A model generated the notes under the pieces. The model was not told the DNA's origin. It did no database searches and saw nothing but the letters and a program-made list of their open reading frames with translations. Source: Caulobacter sp. Root1455 (GTDB lineage: Bacteria; Pseudomonadota; Alphaproteobacteria; Caulobacterales; Caulobacteraceae). From it: a DNA stretch of 64,000 bases. The position numbers and the translations under genes are program-made. Numbering within the stretch: the first letter of the stretch is position 1; every line of letters begins with the position of its first letter. Where the stretch lies: assembly GCF_001426905.1 (NCBI RefSeq), contig NZ_LMFQ01000004.1, forward strand, positions 1-64,000. Reading direction: 5' to 3'. Positions 53,013 through 64,000 of this stretch are shown in pieces.

Positions 53013-54209
53013 ATGAAGCCCGTGGTCCTTCCCGCTCTTGCCCTGGCGATGCTGATCGCGCCCATGGCGTCGTCGCCCGCGCTGGCCGCGCCGGCCAAGG
53101 CCCCCGCCGCCGCGAGCGCCGCCGTTCCCTATGCGCGCGCCGATGTGATGCGTCTGGCCGAGAAGGTCGCCGACTATCAGCTGGCGACCATGGCGGCCGG
53201 CTACATTCCGCCCAACACCTCGCGCGACACGGCCGACCCGAAGGGGTGGGTGCAGGGCGCCTTGTTCGTGGGCCTGCGCGACCTGGCCGACCGGTCGGAC
53301 AACCCGGCCTATCGCCAGGCGATCCTGGCGCGGGGCCTGGCCAACCAGTGGGAGCTGGGCAAGCGCTTCTATCACGCCGACGACCATGTGATCGGCCAGG
53401 CCTACCTCTGGGCCTCGCGCCACGGCGGCGGGCCCGAGGCGATCGCGCCGCTGCGCCAGCGGTTCGACGCCATCCTGACCTACCCGCCCAAGGTGGGGCT
53501 GGAGCACGCCGAATACACCGATCCGCGCGGCGTCGACTGCGACCAGCGCTGGTGCTGGAGCGACGCGCTGTTCATGGCGCCGGCCACCTGGTTCGAGCTG
53601 AGCGCGGTCACGGGCGATCCGCGCTACGGGGCCTATGCGCGCAAGGAATTCGCCGCGGTCACCGACTTTCTCTACGACAAGGACGAGGGGCTCTATTACC
53701 GCGACTCGCGGTTCTTCACGCGGCGCGGACCCAACGGCGAGAAGGTGTTCTGGAGCCGCGGCGACGGCTGGGTGTTCGCGGGCCTGGCCCGCGTCATCCC
53801 GCTGCTGCCGCCGGGCGATCCGGACCGCGTCCGGATGGAGGCGGTCTTCAAGCAGATGGCCGCTAAGTTGAAGGCGATCCAGAAGCCGGACGGCTACTGG
53901 TCGCCCTCCCTGCTGTCCGACCCCGCCAAGTCGCCGCCGGAATCGAGCGGCACGGCCTTCTTCACCTACGGACTGGCCTGGGGCGTGAAGGCGGGCCTGC
54001 TCGATCGCGACGCCTACGAGCCCGCCGTCCGCAAGGGCTGGAGCGCCCTGACGCGCGCGGTGCATCCGGACGGCAAGTTCGGCTACGTCCAGCCGGTGTC
54101 CGATCGTCCGGAGAGCGTCAGCTACGACGACACCCAGTTCTACGGCGTCGGCGCGTTCCTGCTGGCGGCGACGGCGATGGCGGATCTCGATCTCAAGCCG
54201 GTTCGATAG
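53013..54209 (+). CDS. exported unsaturated rhamnogalacturonyl hydrolase (GH105)
   Basis: This 398-aa GH105 enzyme hydrolyses the unsaturated galacturonyl-rhamnose disaccharide made by rhamnogalacturonan lyases. Its signal peptide (about 1-25, ending SPALAAPA) sends it to the periplasm. The (alpha/alpha)6 barrel carries GWVQGALFVGLRDLAD, ADDHVIGQAYLWA, DCDQRWCWSDALFMAPATW (catalytic Asp in WSDALF, about 183), VFWSRGDGWVFAGLARVI and SSGTAFFTYGLAWGV. It follows kduI by 49 bases and precedes the DUF2264 gene by eight, so all three form an operon for pectin side-chain breakdown. Confidence 0.9.
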   Translation: MKPVVLPALALAMLIAPMASSPALAAPAKAPAAASAAVPYARADVMRLAEKVADYQLATMAAGYIPPNTSRDTADPKGWVQGALFVGLRDLADRSDNPAYRQAILARGLANQWELGKRFYHADDHVIGQAYLWASRHGGGPEAIAPLRQRFDAILTYPPKVGLEHAEYTDPRGVDCDQRWCWSDALFMAPATWFELSAVTGDPRYGAYARKEFAAVTDFLYDKDEGLYYRDSRFFTRRGPNGEKVFWSRGDGWVFAGLARVIPLLPPGDPDRVRMEAVFKQMAAKLKAIQKPDGYWSPSLLSDPAKSPPESSGTAFFTYGLAWGVKAGLLDRDAYEPAVRKGWSALTRAVHPDGKFGYVQPVSDRPESVSYDDTQFYGVGAFLLAATAMADLDLKPVR

Positions 54210-54217
54210 GGGCGACC

Positions 54218-55474
54218 ATGCACAAGCGCGATTTCATGAAGGCCGCCCTCGTCGGCGCCGCGTCCCTCGGAGCCGGAGCCTCGGCCAATGCCGCCAAGCG
54301 GGCTGGCGCCCCGCTCGACGACCGCGCCTATATGGCCGGCCTGCTGGAGAAGATGGCCAGTCCGGTGCTGTCGGCGATGTCGCAGGGGCGGCTCAAGGCG
54401 ACCTTTCCCCTGGAGCTCAGCCCGACCTGGGACGGTCGCGACAAGAACGTGGCCTATCTGGAGTGTTTCGGCCGCCTGATTTCGGGGCTGTCGCCGTGGC
54501 TGGGCCTGCCCGAGGACGCCACGCCCGAGGGCCGGACGCGCAAGCGCCTCACCGACCAGGCGCTGCAAAGCTATGTCCACGCCGTGGATCCTTCCAGTCC
54601 CGACTACCTGGCCTGGCGCGATCACGGCCAGGCCCTGGTCGATTCCGCCTACTTCACCCAGGCCCTGCTGCGCGCGCCCAAGGCGCTGTGGGATCCCCTC
54701 GACGCGACCACCAAGAAGCGCATCGTCGAGGAGATCAAGGGCCTGCGCCGGGTCAATCCGCCCTTCATTAACTGGCTGCTGTTCGCGGCGATGAACGAGG
54801 CCTTCCTGCTGTCGATCGGCGAGGAGTCGGATCCGATGCGGCTCAACACGGCGGTCCGCAAGATCGACGAGTGGTACATCGGCGACGGCTGGATCAAGGA
54901 TGGGGCGACCTTCCACTTCGACTACTACGGCTCGTTCGTGATGCACCCGATGATGATCCAGGTGCTGGAGGTCATGGAGGCCCACAAGGCGCCGTTCTGG
55001 AAGGACGACCTGACCAAATGGCGCGAACTGGCCGTCAAGCGCGCCCAGCGCTACAGCGAGCACCTGGAGCGCTTCGTTTCGCCCGAGGGGACCTTCCCGC
55101 CGTTCGGCCGGTCGCTGACCTATCGCACGGCGGTGTTCCAGCCCCTGGCGCTGCTGGCCTGGCGCAAGCAGCTGCCGGCCAAGCTGTCGGAGGGGCAGGT
55201 GCGTTCGGCGCTGGTCGCCGCCCACAAGGCCGTCTTCACCGAGCCGAGCAACTTCACGCCGGACGGCTTCCTGACGATCGGCTTCGTCGGGCATCACCCG
55301 ACCCTGGGCGACTGGTATTCGAACAACGGCAGCATGTATGTCACGACCGAGGGCCTCCTGGCGCTGGGCCTGCCGGCCGCCGACAGCTTCTGGACAGCGC
55401 CGGCCCAGCCCTGGACGCAGAAACTGGCGTTCGCCGGCAAGCCCTTTCCCAAGGACTACGCCGTCGATTTCTGA
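54218..55474 (+). CDS. DUF2264-family protein, exported
   Basis: This 418-residue protein is of the DUF2264 family, probably an alpha/alpha-barrel hydrolase or lyase linked to plant cell-wall sugars. The N-terminus MHKRDFMKAALVGAASLGAGASANA looks like a Tat-type signal with Lys-Arg in place of twin arginine. FPLELSPTWDGRDKNVAYLECFGRLISGLSPWLGLP, DEWYIGDGWIKDGATFHFDYYGSFVMHPM and GRSLTYRTAVFQPLALLAW are the conserved blocks. The family's reaction is not established. In this operon, after GH105 and KduI, a role on rhamnogalacturonan oligosaccharides is likely but inferred. Confidence 0.82.
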   Translation: MHKRDFMKAALVGAASLGAGASANAAKRAGAPLDDRAYMAGLLEKMASPVLSAMSQGRLKATFPLELSPTWDGRDKNVAYLECFGRLISGLSPWLGLPEDATPEGRTRKRLTDQALQSYVHAVDPSSPDYLAWRDHGQALVDSAYFTQALLRAPKALWDPLDATTKKRIVEEIKGLRRVNPPFINWLLFAAMNEAFLLSIGEESDPMRLNTAVRKIDEWYIGDGWIKDGATFHFDYYGSFVMHPMMIQVLEVMEAHKAPFWKDDLTKWRELAVKRAQRYSEHLERFVSPEGTFPPFGRSLTYRTAVFQPLALLAWRKQLPAKLSEGQVRSALVAAHKAVFTEPSNFTPDGFLTIGFVGHHPTLGDWYSNNGSMYVTTEGLLALGLPAADSFWTAPAQPWTQKLAFAGKPFPKDYAVDF

Positions 55475-55564
55475 CCGTCGAAGGCGGGCCGGGGTTTTCA
55501 AAATTGACGCTGGGGCGTATCAACTACCGGAACGCTCTCGCACCAAAACGCAGAATCCTGATCC

Positions 55565-56371
55565 ATGGCCCAGCCCGCCGATACCGTTGTCCACGACGGT
55601 GAGGACGATCAAACCGCCTCTCCGCGGGCCAGCGCCGGCGCGCTGACGCTGTTCAAGGGGTTGGAAGTGCTCAGCCGCGTGGCGAAGGGCGACGCGACCC
55701 TGGGGCAGATGTCCAAGGCGCTGCAGCTGAACAAGACCACCGTCCACCGCCTGGCCTCGACCCTGGTGGAGGCCGGCTTCCTGTCGTTCAATTCCCGCGA
55801 CGGATACGCGCTGGGCACCAAGCTGCTCGAGCTCGGCTACGCCGCCTCCCAGCAGATCACCCTGACGCGGGTCAGCCGCGAGCACTTACGCCAGTTGTCG
55901 ATCGACACCGGCGACACGGTGAACCTGGGCGTCCTCGAACGCGATCAGGTGCACTACATCGACAAGATTCCCGGCTCGCGCCGCATCGAGGTGCGCTGCG
56001 TGGTCGGCGAGCGCCAACCCCTGCGCCACACCGGGCTTGGCAAGGCCCTGCTGCTCGATGAGAGCGAGGAGGTCTGGCGCGAGGTCTTCCTGCGCGAGGC
56101 CGCCGTCTATCCCCGCTATCGTTACGACCTTCGGCAATGGCTGGAGGTCATGCGGGCCTATCGCGCGAAGGGCTCGGCCCTGGATCTGGACGAAAACGAA
56201 GACCACATCCGATGCGTGGCCGCCCCGATCCGGGACATGAGCGGCAAGATCGTCGCGGCCGTCTCCGTTTCCTCCATCGCCCAGTACATGGACGACGCGC
56301 GCATCGAGACGGTGACCGCCTACGTCAAGGAAGCCACCGCCAAGATCAGCGCCGAGTTCGGCTACCGCTAG
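55565..56371 (+). CDS. IclR-family regulator of the pectin locus
   Basis: This 268-aa IclR/KdgR-type regulator has its winged helix at about 25-90 (ALTLFKGLEVLSRVAKGDATLGQMSKALQLNKTTVHRLASTLVEAGFL). The effector domain starts near 100, with LRQLSIDTGDTVNLGVLERDQVHYIDKIPG, GLGKALLLD and IRCVAAPIRDMSGKIVAAVSVSS. KdgR relatives respond to 2-keto-3-deoxygluconate, the product of the pathway that KduI feeds. It lies between the degradation operon and the receptor. ATG 55565 is the likely start, with no strong Shine-Dalgarno site. Confidence 0.88.
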   Translation: MAQPADTVVHDGEDDQTASPRASAGALTLFKGLEVLSRVAKGDATLGQMSKALQLNKTTVHRLASTLVEAGFLSFNSRDGYALGTKLLELGYAASQQITLTRVSREHLRQLSIDTGDTVNLGVLERDQVHYIDKIPGSRRIEVRCVVGERQPLRHTGLGKALLLDESEEVWREVFLREAAVYPRYRYDLRQWLEVMRAYRAKGSALDLDENEDHIRCVAAPIRDMSGKIVAAVSVSSIAQYMDDARIETVTAYVKEATAKISAEFGYR

Positions 56372-56717
56372 AGGTCGTCGTCCGGCCGCCTGGTTCCCGG
56401 CGGCGCCTCGGCCTGTTCCGCATTTCACGGTTGGAGCGAAGCAAAGGTGTTGCATGTCCGCAACGCTCAGGCGCCCCTGCGACCGTTTAAATGAAAAATA
56501 CTACAAATGCCGTTCCCATAGCTGCGCGCTTGTGTCGATATGCGTGACAGAAGTTCAGAGGCGCCCAGCGCCCGGGGTGAGGAAATACGTCCGCGCACGT
56601 CGTGCGCCGCCTGACGCCGGCCGACCGCTTTTGGATCGTTGACCGCCGCCTTGCTCCGTTCGAGGGCAGGCGCCCGAGTTGCCATGCGGCAAGGCCGCGA
56701 AGGGGAGGGGAAAGCCC
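56372..56717. promoter_or_regulatory. promoter region of the pectin-locus receptor
   Basis: This 346-base gap has no supported gene. It has an AT-rich promoter-like stretch near 56487-56512 containing the motif shared with the kduI promoter, and a strong purine-rich ribosome site (AGGGGAGGGG, 56701-56710) for the receptor. Confidence 0.5.
56498..56510 (-). promoter_or_regulatory. shared motif upstream of pectin-locus receptor
   Basis: On the minus strand this reads GCATTTGTAGTAT, 11 of 13 bases identical to the motif at 51945-51957. It lies in the AT-rich core of the promoter region about 210 bases upstream of the receptor start. Confidence 0.35.
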
Positions 56718-59588
56718 ATGAAGAAGAAGCTTCTGCTATCGACGGTGCTGGCCGTGGGGGTCGGCGGCGCCGGTTCGGTTTGGGCTCAGGCGACCCAGGC
56801 GCCGCCGTCCCAAGCGGGCGACACCGAGCAAGTGAGCGAGGTGGTCGTCACCGGGTTTCGCTCATCGCTGGAGAAGGCCCTGAACCTCAAGAAGGACGCC
56901 ATCGCCGTCCGAGACTCGATCGTCGCCGAAGACATCGGCAAGTTCCCCGAGGCCAACGTCGCCGAGGCCCTGCAGCGCATCCCCGGGATCTACATGACCC
57001 GCGATGGCGCTTCCAACGAAGGGCAACGCATCGCCATCCGGGGCTTGGGTCCCGAATATACGGTGACCACCCTCAACGGCGCTCCGGTCCATACGACCTC
57101 GTCGACCAACGTCGGCGGATCTTCGCGCGACTTCAACTATGATGTCTTTGCTTCCGAGCTGTTCGGCCGCGTGGACTTTTACAAGACGCCCCTGGCTGAA
57201 CTTGAAGAGGGCGGCGTCGGCGGCGTGGTCGATCTTCAAACGCCAAGGCCGTTCGACGGCGCCGGCGGCCAGATTTTGCGGTTCAACGCGGTGGCCTCCT
57301 ACAACACGGCGTCCAAGAAGATGGACCCGAATGTGTTTGGGCTGTTCTCGAAGACCTGGAACAATTGGGGCTTCCTGATCGGTGTCGCGCACTCGACCAG
57401 CGTCAACATGAAGTCGGGTTTCGAGGCGACGGGCGGCTACAACAGCAATTATCTGGCTGGCCACCCTGTTCCCGTCGACACCAAGACGCCGCCGACCATG
57501 CGCAATGGCCCCTTCAACATGGCGTTCGACTGGGCCGATCCGCGAGCGGCGGGCATGCTCGGCAATCGGACGGCGATCGACAACGCCTATCTTTCGCGTT
57601 TCTACCGGTACTACGGCGCTGAAAATACGCGCGATCGCGACGGACTGGTGTCCTCACTCCAGTACAAGAACGACAAGCTGGATGTGAGCTTCGATACGCT
57701 GCTGTCGCATCTCCAGGACTCGCGCGACGAATTCACCTTCGGCCTGCCGATCCGTAACTCGGCCACCACCAATGTGGCCGCCCGTCCGGGCACCGCGGGT
57801 CACAACGGCCTCGTGCCGATCAACGTCAGCATCGTCGACGGCAACGTGCTTCAGGGAACGTTCGGCAACACGTCCTATCTGGGCGAGAGCTACTACTACA
57901 ACGCCGAGACCAAGTTTGGGTACGGCGGCCTCAACGCCAAGTACCAGGTCAACGACTCGCTGACGCTGACGGGTCAGCTCGCGGCTTCGGACAGCCGGGC
58001 CTTCTATGACAACAAGCGCATCGTCTCGAACATCTACGGCGTGACCTCCACCCTCGACTGGGGTGACGACCGGGTCTATCCGGGGCTTTCGGCGCCGGGG
58101 GTCGACTTCACGAACCCGGCCAATTTCGAAGATTTCAGCACGGCCGTGGACTGGAATCGCGAAGTGGACCAAGAGCGTGTCGCCAAGCTGGTGGCCGACT
58201 GGGACTACGGGCTCGGCGACTGGAAGGGTCACCTGAAGGCTGGCCTGTCATACGTCGATACGACCAAGCAAAAGACCAAGCGTAACGGAACCGCGATCGT
58301 TCAGGCTCGCCTGGCCGCGATCGGCGCCGCGGGGCTACGCGCGTCGATGCTGCATTCGGTGCCGCTTGATAATCTCGTCATCGGCGACAACTACCCGCAG
58401 CAATGGGCCACCTTCTCGCGCGGCTACGTGATCAACGCGCTTGACCCGCTCGGCGCCGCCATGGCCTCGCCGGTCGATCTCTCCAGCAGCTTCACCGCCG
58501 ACGAACAGGTCAGCACCTTCTTTGTCCAGTCGGACTTCAGCGGCCAGGTTCTTGATCGCGAACTGCGTATCAATGCCGGCGTGCGTTATTCGCAAACCGA
58601 CATGACCATCGACAACTTCAAGAAGACGGGGACCGGCGGCGCCTATCAGCCCAATACCGAAGAAAGCAGCTACGACAACACCCTGCCTTCGGTCAGCTTC
58701 GCGTACGACGTCATCCCCGATGTGGTCTGGCGCGGTTCCTGGGGCAAGACCATCACGCGAGCCTCGTTGTCGCGGATCGCTGCCCAGACGGTCATTCCCA
58801 ATATCTACAACACCTATGCGACCTCGGGTAACCCGGAGCTGAAGCCGGAGATCTCGACGAACTGGGACACCACGATTGAGTGGTACTTCGGGCGCGGCGG
58901 CATTCTGAGCGCCGGTTACTTCAAGAAGAAGCTGGAGGACACGACGATCGCTCAGCGCTCGGTCGTGCCATTCTCCAGTCTCGGTCTTCCCGACGAGTCG
59001 CTGGCGATCATTTGGCACACCCAGAACGGGCATGTTGATCCCAACCTCCCCATCGACGTCGACACCTTCATCAATGGCGGCACGGTGAGTCTCGACGGTC
59101 TCGAGTTCGCCTATCAGCAGTCCTTTGATTTCCTGCCCGCGCCGTGGGACGGTTTTGGCGCGCTCGCCAGCTATACGAAGGTCAACTCGGAGAGCGCCGA
59201 CCTGAGGTATCGCAAGCAGGACGGGTCGATCGACATGGTCAATCGCATCCCGCGATATTCGTACAGCTTGACCGGCTACTACGAAAAGGGCCCGCTGGGC
59301 GCGCGACTGACCTACAACTACAAGGCTCGGAACATCATCGACACCAACCCGGATGGTTCTGATTTGGAGCGCTGGCATGCTGGAGCCGGCTATCTCGACG
59401 GCAACGTCAGCTACAAAATCAACGACGAGCTTGAACTACGTCTCGATGTCCTGAACATCACCAATACGTTGGGCTTCGATTACTTCGAAGACGTCGCCGG
59501 TCGCTACGGCGACGGCAGGAAGACCCGCCTCGATTACGCCAAGTATGACGGCCGGACGATCAAGTTCGGCGTGCGCGGCAAGTTCTAG
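56718..59588 (+). CDS. TonB-dependent receptor, polysaccharide type (pectin locus)
   Basis: This 956-aa outer-membrane receptor has a signal peptide (MKKKLLLSTVLAVGVGGAGSVWAQ), a TonB box VSEVVVTGFRSSLEKALNLKK, DSIVAEDIGKFPEANVAEALQRIPG, RIAIRGLGPEYTVTTLNGAPVHT and a C-terminal KFGVRGKF. The plug is of the long oligosaccharide type. The preceding GH105/KduI genes and following beta-galactosidase suggest import of rhamnogalacturonan or galactan oligosaccharides. Its wobble positions are noticeably less GC-rich than those of its neighbours, hinting at a different history. A strong terminator follows. Confidence 0.88.
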   Translation: MKKKLLLSTVLAVGVGGAGSVWAQATQAPPSQAGDTEQVSEVVVTGFRSSLEKALNLKKDAIAVRDSIVAEDIGKFPEANVAEALQRIPGIYMTRDGASNEGQRIAIRGLGPEYTVTTLNGAPVHTTSSTNVGGSSRDFNYDVFASELFGRVDFYKTPLAELEEGGVGGVVDLQTPRPFDGAGGQILRFNAVASYNTASKKMDPNVFGLFSKTWNNWGFLIGVAHSTSVNMKSGFEATGGYNSNYLAGHPVPVDTKTPPTMRNGPFNMAFDWADPRAAGMLGNRTAIDNAYLSRFYRYYGAENTRDRDGLVSSLQYKNDKLDVSFDTLLSHLQDSRDEFTFGLPIRNSATTNVAARPGTAGHNGLVPINVSIVDGNVLQGTFGNTSYLGESYYYNAETKFGYGGLNAKYQVNDSLTLTGQLAASDSRAFYDNKRIVSNIYGVTSTLDWGDDRVYPGLSAPGVDFTNPANFEDFSTAVDWNREVDQERVAKLVADWDYGLGDWKGHLKAGLSYVDTTKQKTKRNGTAIVQARLAAIGAAGLRASMLHSVPLDNLVIGDNYPQQWATFSRGYVINALDPLGAAMASPVDLSSSFTADEQVSTFFVQSDFSGQVLDRELRINAGVRYSQTDMTIDNFKKTGTGGAYQPNTEESSYDNTLPSVSFAYDVIPDVVWRGSWGKTITRASLSRIAAQTVIPNIYNTYATSGNPELKPEISTNWDTTIEWYFGRGGILSAGYFKKKLEDTTIAQRSVVPFSSLGLPDESLAIIWHTQNGHVDPNLPIDVDTFINGGTVSLDGLEFAYQQSFDFLPAPWDGFGALASYTKVNSESADLRYRKQDGSIDMVNRIPRYSYSLTGYYEKGPLGARLTYNYKARNIIDTNPDGSDLERWHAGAGYLDGNVSYKINDELELRLDVLNITNTLGFDYFEDVAGRYGDGRKTRLDYAKYDGRTIKFGVRGKF

Positions 59589-59605
59589 CCCGTCGGCGAC
59601 CCTAT

Positions 59606-59681
59606 CGGTCCGTCAGCGTCCCCCGCTGGCGGACCGCACTGGCCGGTGCGGGACGTGGTGTCCCTCACCGGCCTTTTCTTT
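59606..59681 (+). terminator. tandem hairpins and intrinsic terminator after receptor
   Basis: A first hairpin (12-bp arms at 59607-59618 and 59624-59635, one G-U pair) is followed by GGCCGGTG-(C)GGGAC paired with GTCCC-CACCGGCC (59641-59673) and the U-run TTTTCTTT (59674-59681). The second is a textbook intrinsic terminator 50 bases after the receptor stop. Confidence 0.85.
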
Positions 59682-59739
59682 GTCCATGACGTCGGCGCGG
59701 GTGGGCGTTGACGTCGGTTCGATGCAAATTGTCTGATGA

Positions 59740-62991
<3,252 letters not shown>

Positions 62992-63032
62992 CCTCAAACG
63001 CTGGGTGTCAGGCGGCCCTCCGAGGGGGCGAG

Positions 63033-63063
63033 CGCGGCGTCGGCCGGACAAGCCGACGCCGCG
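63033..63063. terminator. hairpin downstream of beta-galactosidase
   Basis: CGCGGCGTCGGC (63033-63044) pairs perfectly with GCCGACGCCGCG (63052-63063) around a 7-base loop. There is no U-run. It sits between the convergent beta-galactosidase and flavin-protein genes. Confidence 0.5.
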
Positions 63064-63152
63064 ACGAGGGCGCGGGGGAGGGAAGGCGCCGCGCCCGGGT
63101 TGCTGTCACGGACTCTCTGAGCCGCGACCGAGCCCAACTGGACGGCCGTTCG

Positions 63153-63626
63153 TCATGCGACAGGCGCGGTCTCGAGTTCGGCCGCCTCGACATGATCGAC
63201 GTGACCAAAGCCCTTCCGATAGTCGAGCACCGAGATGACCAGGGGGGTGATGCAGAACAGCGCCATCTCCTGGTCGCCGAGCGAAAAGCCGTTGCCCAGC
63301 TCGGGGAACTTCGCGACGAACAGCCGGCCCACCGCCAGGGCCTGGTCGGGGGCGGTCAGGCGCGTGGCCGTTCCGCCGATCGACAGGCCGCGGATCTGAC
63401 TCCAGGCCTCATAGGGCAGATCGACGGTCAGGGAGACGCGGGGATCGCGCGCCAGGTTTCTGGCCTTCTGCGACTGGGCCGAGCAACCGAAATAGATCGA
63501 GAGCCCATCGCTCGCGTAGGACACCGTGGTCGCCTGAGGGAAGCCATCCTCGCGCAGGGTGGCCAGGGTCAGGTCTTGGCCGGCCTCCAGAATGGAGAGG
63601 ATTTCGTGTCGAAGCGTCTGGTCCAT
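63153..63626 (-). CDS. pyridoxamine 5'-phosphate oxidase-like flavin protein
   Basis: This 157-residue protein is of the PNPOx-like split-barrel family, which bind FMN or F420/heme and carry out varied redox steps. It has LATLREDGFPQATTVSYASDGLSIYFGCSAQSQKARNLARDPRVSLTVDL (about 22-70), typical of the family, and a C-terminal ALFCITPLVISVLDYRKGFGH. ATG 63626 is preceded by GGGAGG. It is too short to be PdxH itself. Its partner and substrate are unknown. The neighbouring ABC ATPase gene is on the same strand upstream and may or may not be cotranscribed. Confidence 0.82.
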   Translation of the reverse strand: MDQTLRHEILSILEAGQDLTLATLREDGFPQATTVSYASDGLSIYFGCSAQSQKARNLARDPRVSLTVDLPYEAWSQIRGLSIGGTATRLTAPDQALAVGRLFVAKFPELGNGFSLGDQEMALFCITPLVISVLDYRKGFGHVDHVEAAELETAPVA

Positions 63627-63720
63627 GGCGACCTCCCTGGCGTGCGGCGTCCGAACAGGAGGACATCGTGCGCGCGTCGCGGGGGCCGGCCTTGACGCCG
63701 GTCAAATCGCCGCCTTGCTC

Positions 63721-64000
63721 TCAAGTCTGGGCAACGATGCGGCCGTCGAGCATGTGAATGCGGCGGTCGGCGGCTTGGGCGAAACCCTCGTCATGGGTCA
63801 CGCAGACCACGGCGCGGCCCTCTTCATGGGCCAGGCGGCCGAATTCCTCGATCACGCGGCGGGTGTTGGCGCTGTCGAGATTGCCCGTCGGCTCGTCGCA
63901 GAGCAGCAGCGCCGGGTCGTTGGCCAGGGCGCGGGCGACGGCCACTCTCTGGCGTTGGCCGCCCGACAGCCGGTCGGGTCGCCGGCCTTTCAGGTCGGGC
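63721..64000 (-). CDS. ABC transporter ATP-binding protein, C-terminal part (cut by window edge)
   Basis: Only the last 92 codons are visible, and the gene continues beyond 64000. The signature [15 protein letters not shown], Walker [14 protein letters not shown] and H-loop VCVTHDEGF are intact. The sequence DEPTGNLDS is typical of the LolD/MacB/FtsE-type ATPases that work with lipoprotein-release or macrolide-type permeases. It ends [12 protein letters not shown]. The permease gene is not downstream in this window, so it is probably upstream, outside it. Confidence 0.85.
   Translation of the reverse strand, partial: PDLKGRRPDRLSGGQRQRVAVARALANDPALLLCDEPTGNLDSANTRRVIEEFGRLAHEEGRAVVCVTHDEGFAQAADRRIHMLDGRIVAQT

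Overview
The window looks like chromosome from a Caulobacter-type alphaproteobacterium. It is very GC-rich and carries five sugar- or metal-type TonB-dependent receptors plus BtuB. Its core is a maltodextrin locus laid out like malA/malI/malY of Caulobacter crescentus. Other loci serve plant polysaccharides, Shine-Dalgarno sites are mostly GGAGG-like, and there are several FecI/Fur-type and IclR/LacI/TetR controls. I see no rRNA, tRNA, insertion sequence, prophage or CRISPR array.

Layout. 1-534 is non-coding, with one copy of a diverged repeat, a candidate structured RNA and a helicase terminator. 535-3729 (minus strand) holds a DEAD-box RNA helicase and an AlkX/YcaQ-type DNA glycosylase. 3767-19974 is the maltodextrin region: a flavin-dependent halogenase and the MalA-like receptor on the minus strand; a periplasmic alpha-amylase and an alpha-glucosidase on the plus strand; an accessory patch (11917-13954: palindrome, second repeat copy, GNAT, low-GC membrane protein); a PhyH-like oxygenase; and MalI-like repressor, MalY-like transporter and exported glucoamylase. 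20041-22262 is btuB with its cobalamin riboswitch. A TauD-type dioxygenase, an orphan modB under a Mo-box, and a Fur-box-controlled divergent pair leading to FecI, FecR and an STN-bearing receptor follow (22441-29074). 29198-30832 has a WaaE-like glycosyltransferase and a polysaccharide-deacetylase-like protein.

31045-39529 is a compact receptor, carboxylesterase, acyl-CoA ligase, TetR, SDR and thiolase cluster. It reads as uptake and beta-oxidation-like breakdown of an ester of unknown identity. 39530-45686 is a receptor, halogenase and GH27 alpha-galactosidase operon, the second receptor-plus-halogenase pair in the window. 46020-51555 holds an unknown 363-residue protein, a nested inverted repeat and a four-gene operon: an unknown 175-residue protein, a DyP-type peroxidase, a flavoprotein without the redox cysteines, and an outer-membrane channel-like protein. 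52007-62991 is a pectin (rhamnogalacturonan/galactan) utilisation locus: KduI, GH105, DUF2264, IclR, receptor and GH2 beta-galactosidase. The window closes with a PNPOx-like flavin protein and the C-terminal part of an ABC ATPase cut by the window edge.

The most unusual biology is the repeated pairing of a catalytically intact tryptophan-halogenase-family enzyme with a sugar-type TonB receptor, and the DyP peroxidase operon with its atypical flavoprotein. All functional calls come from reading the sequence. No database search was run.
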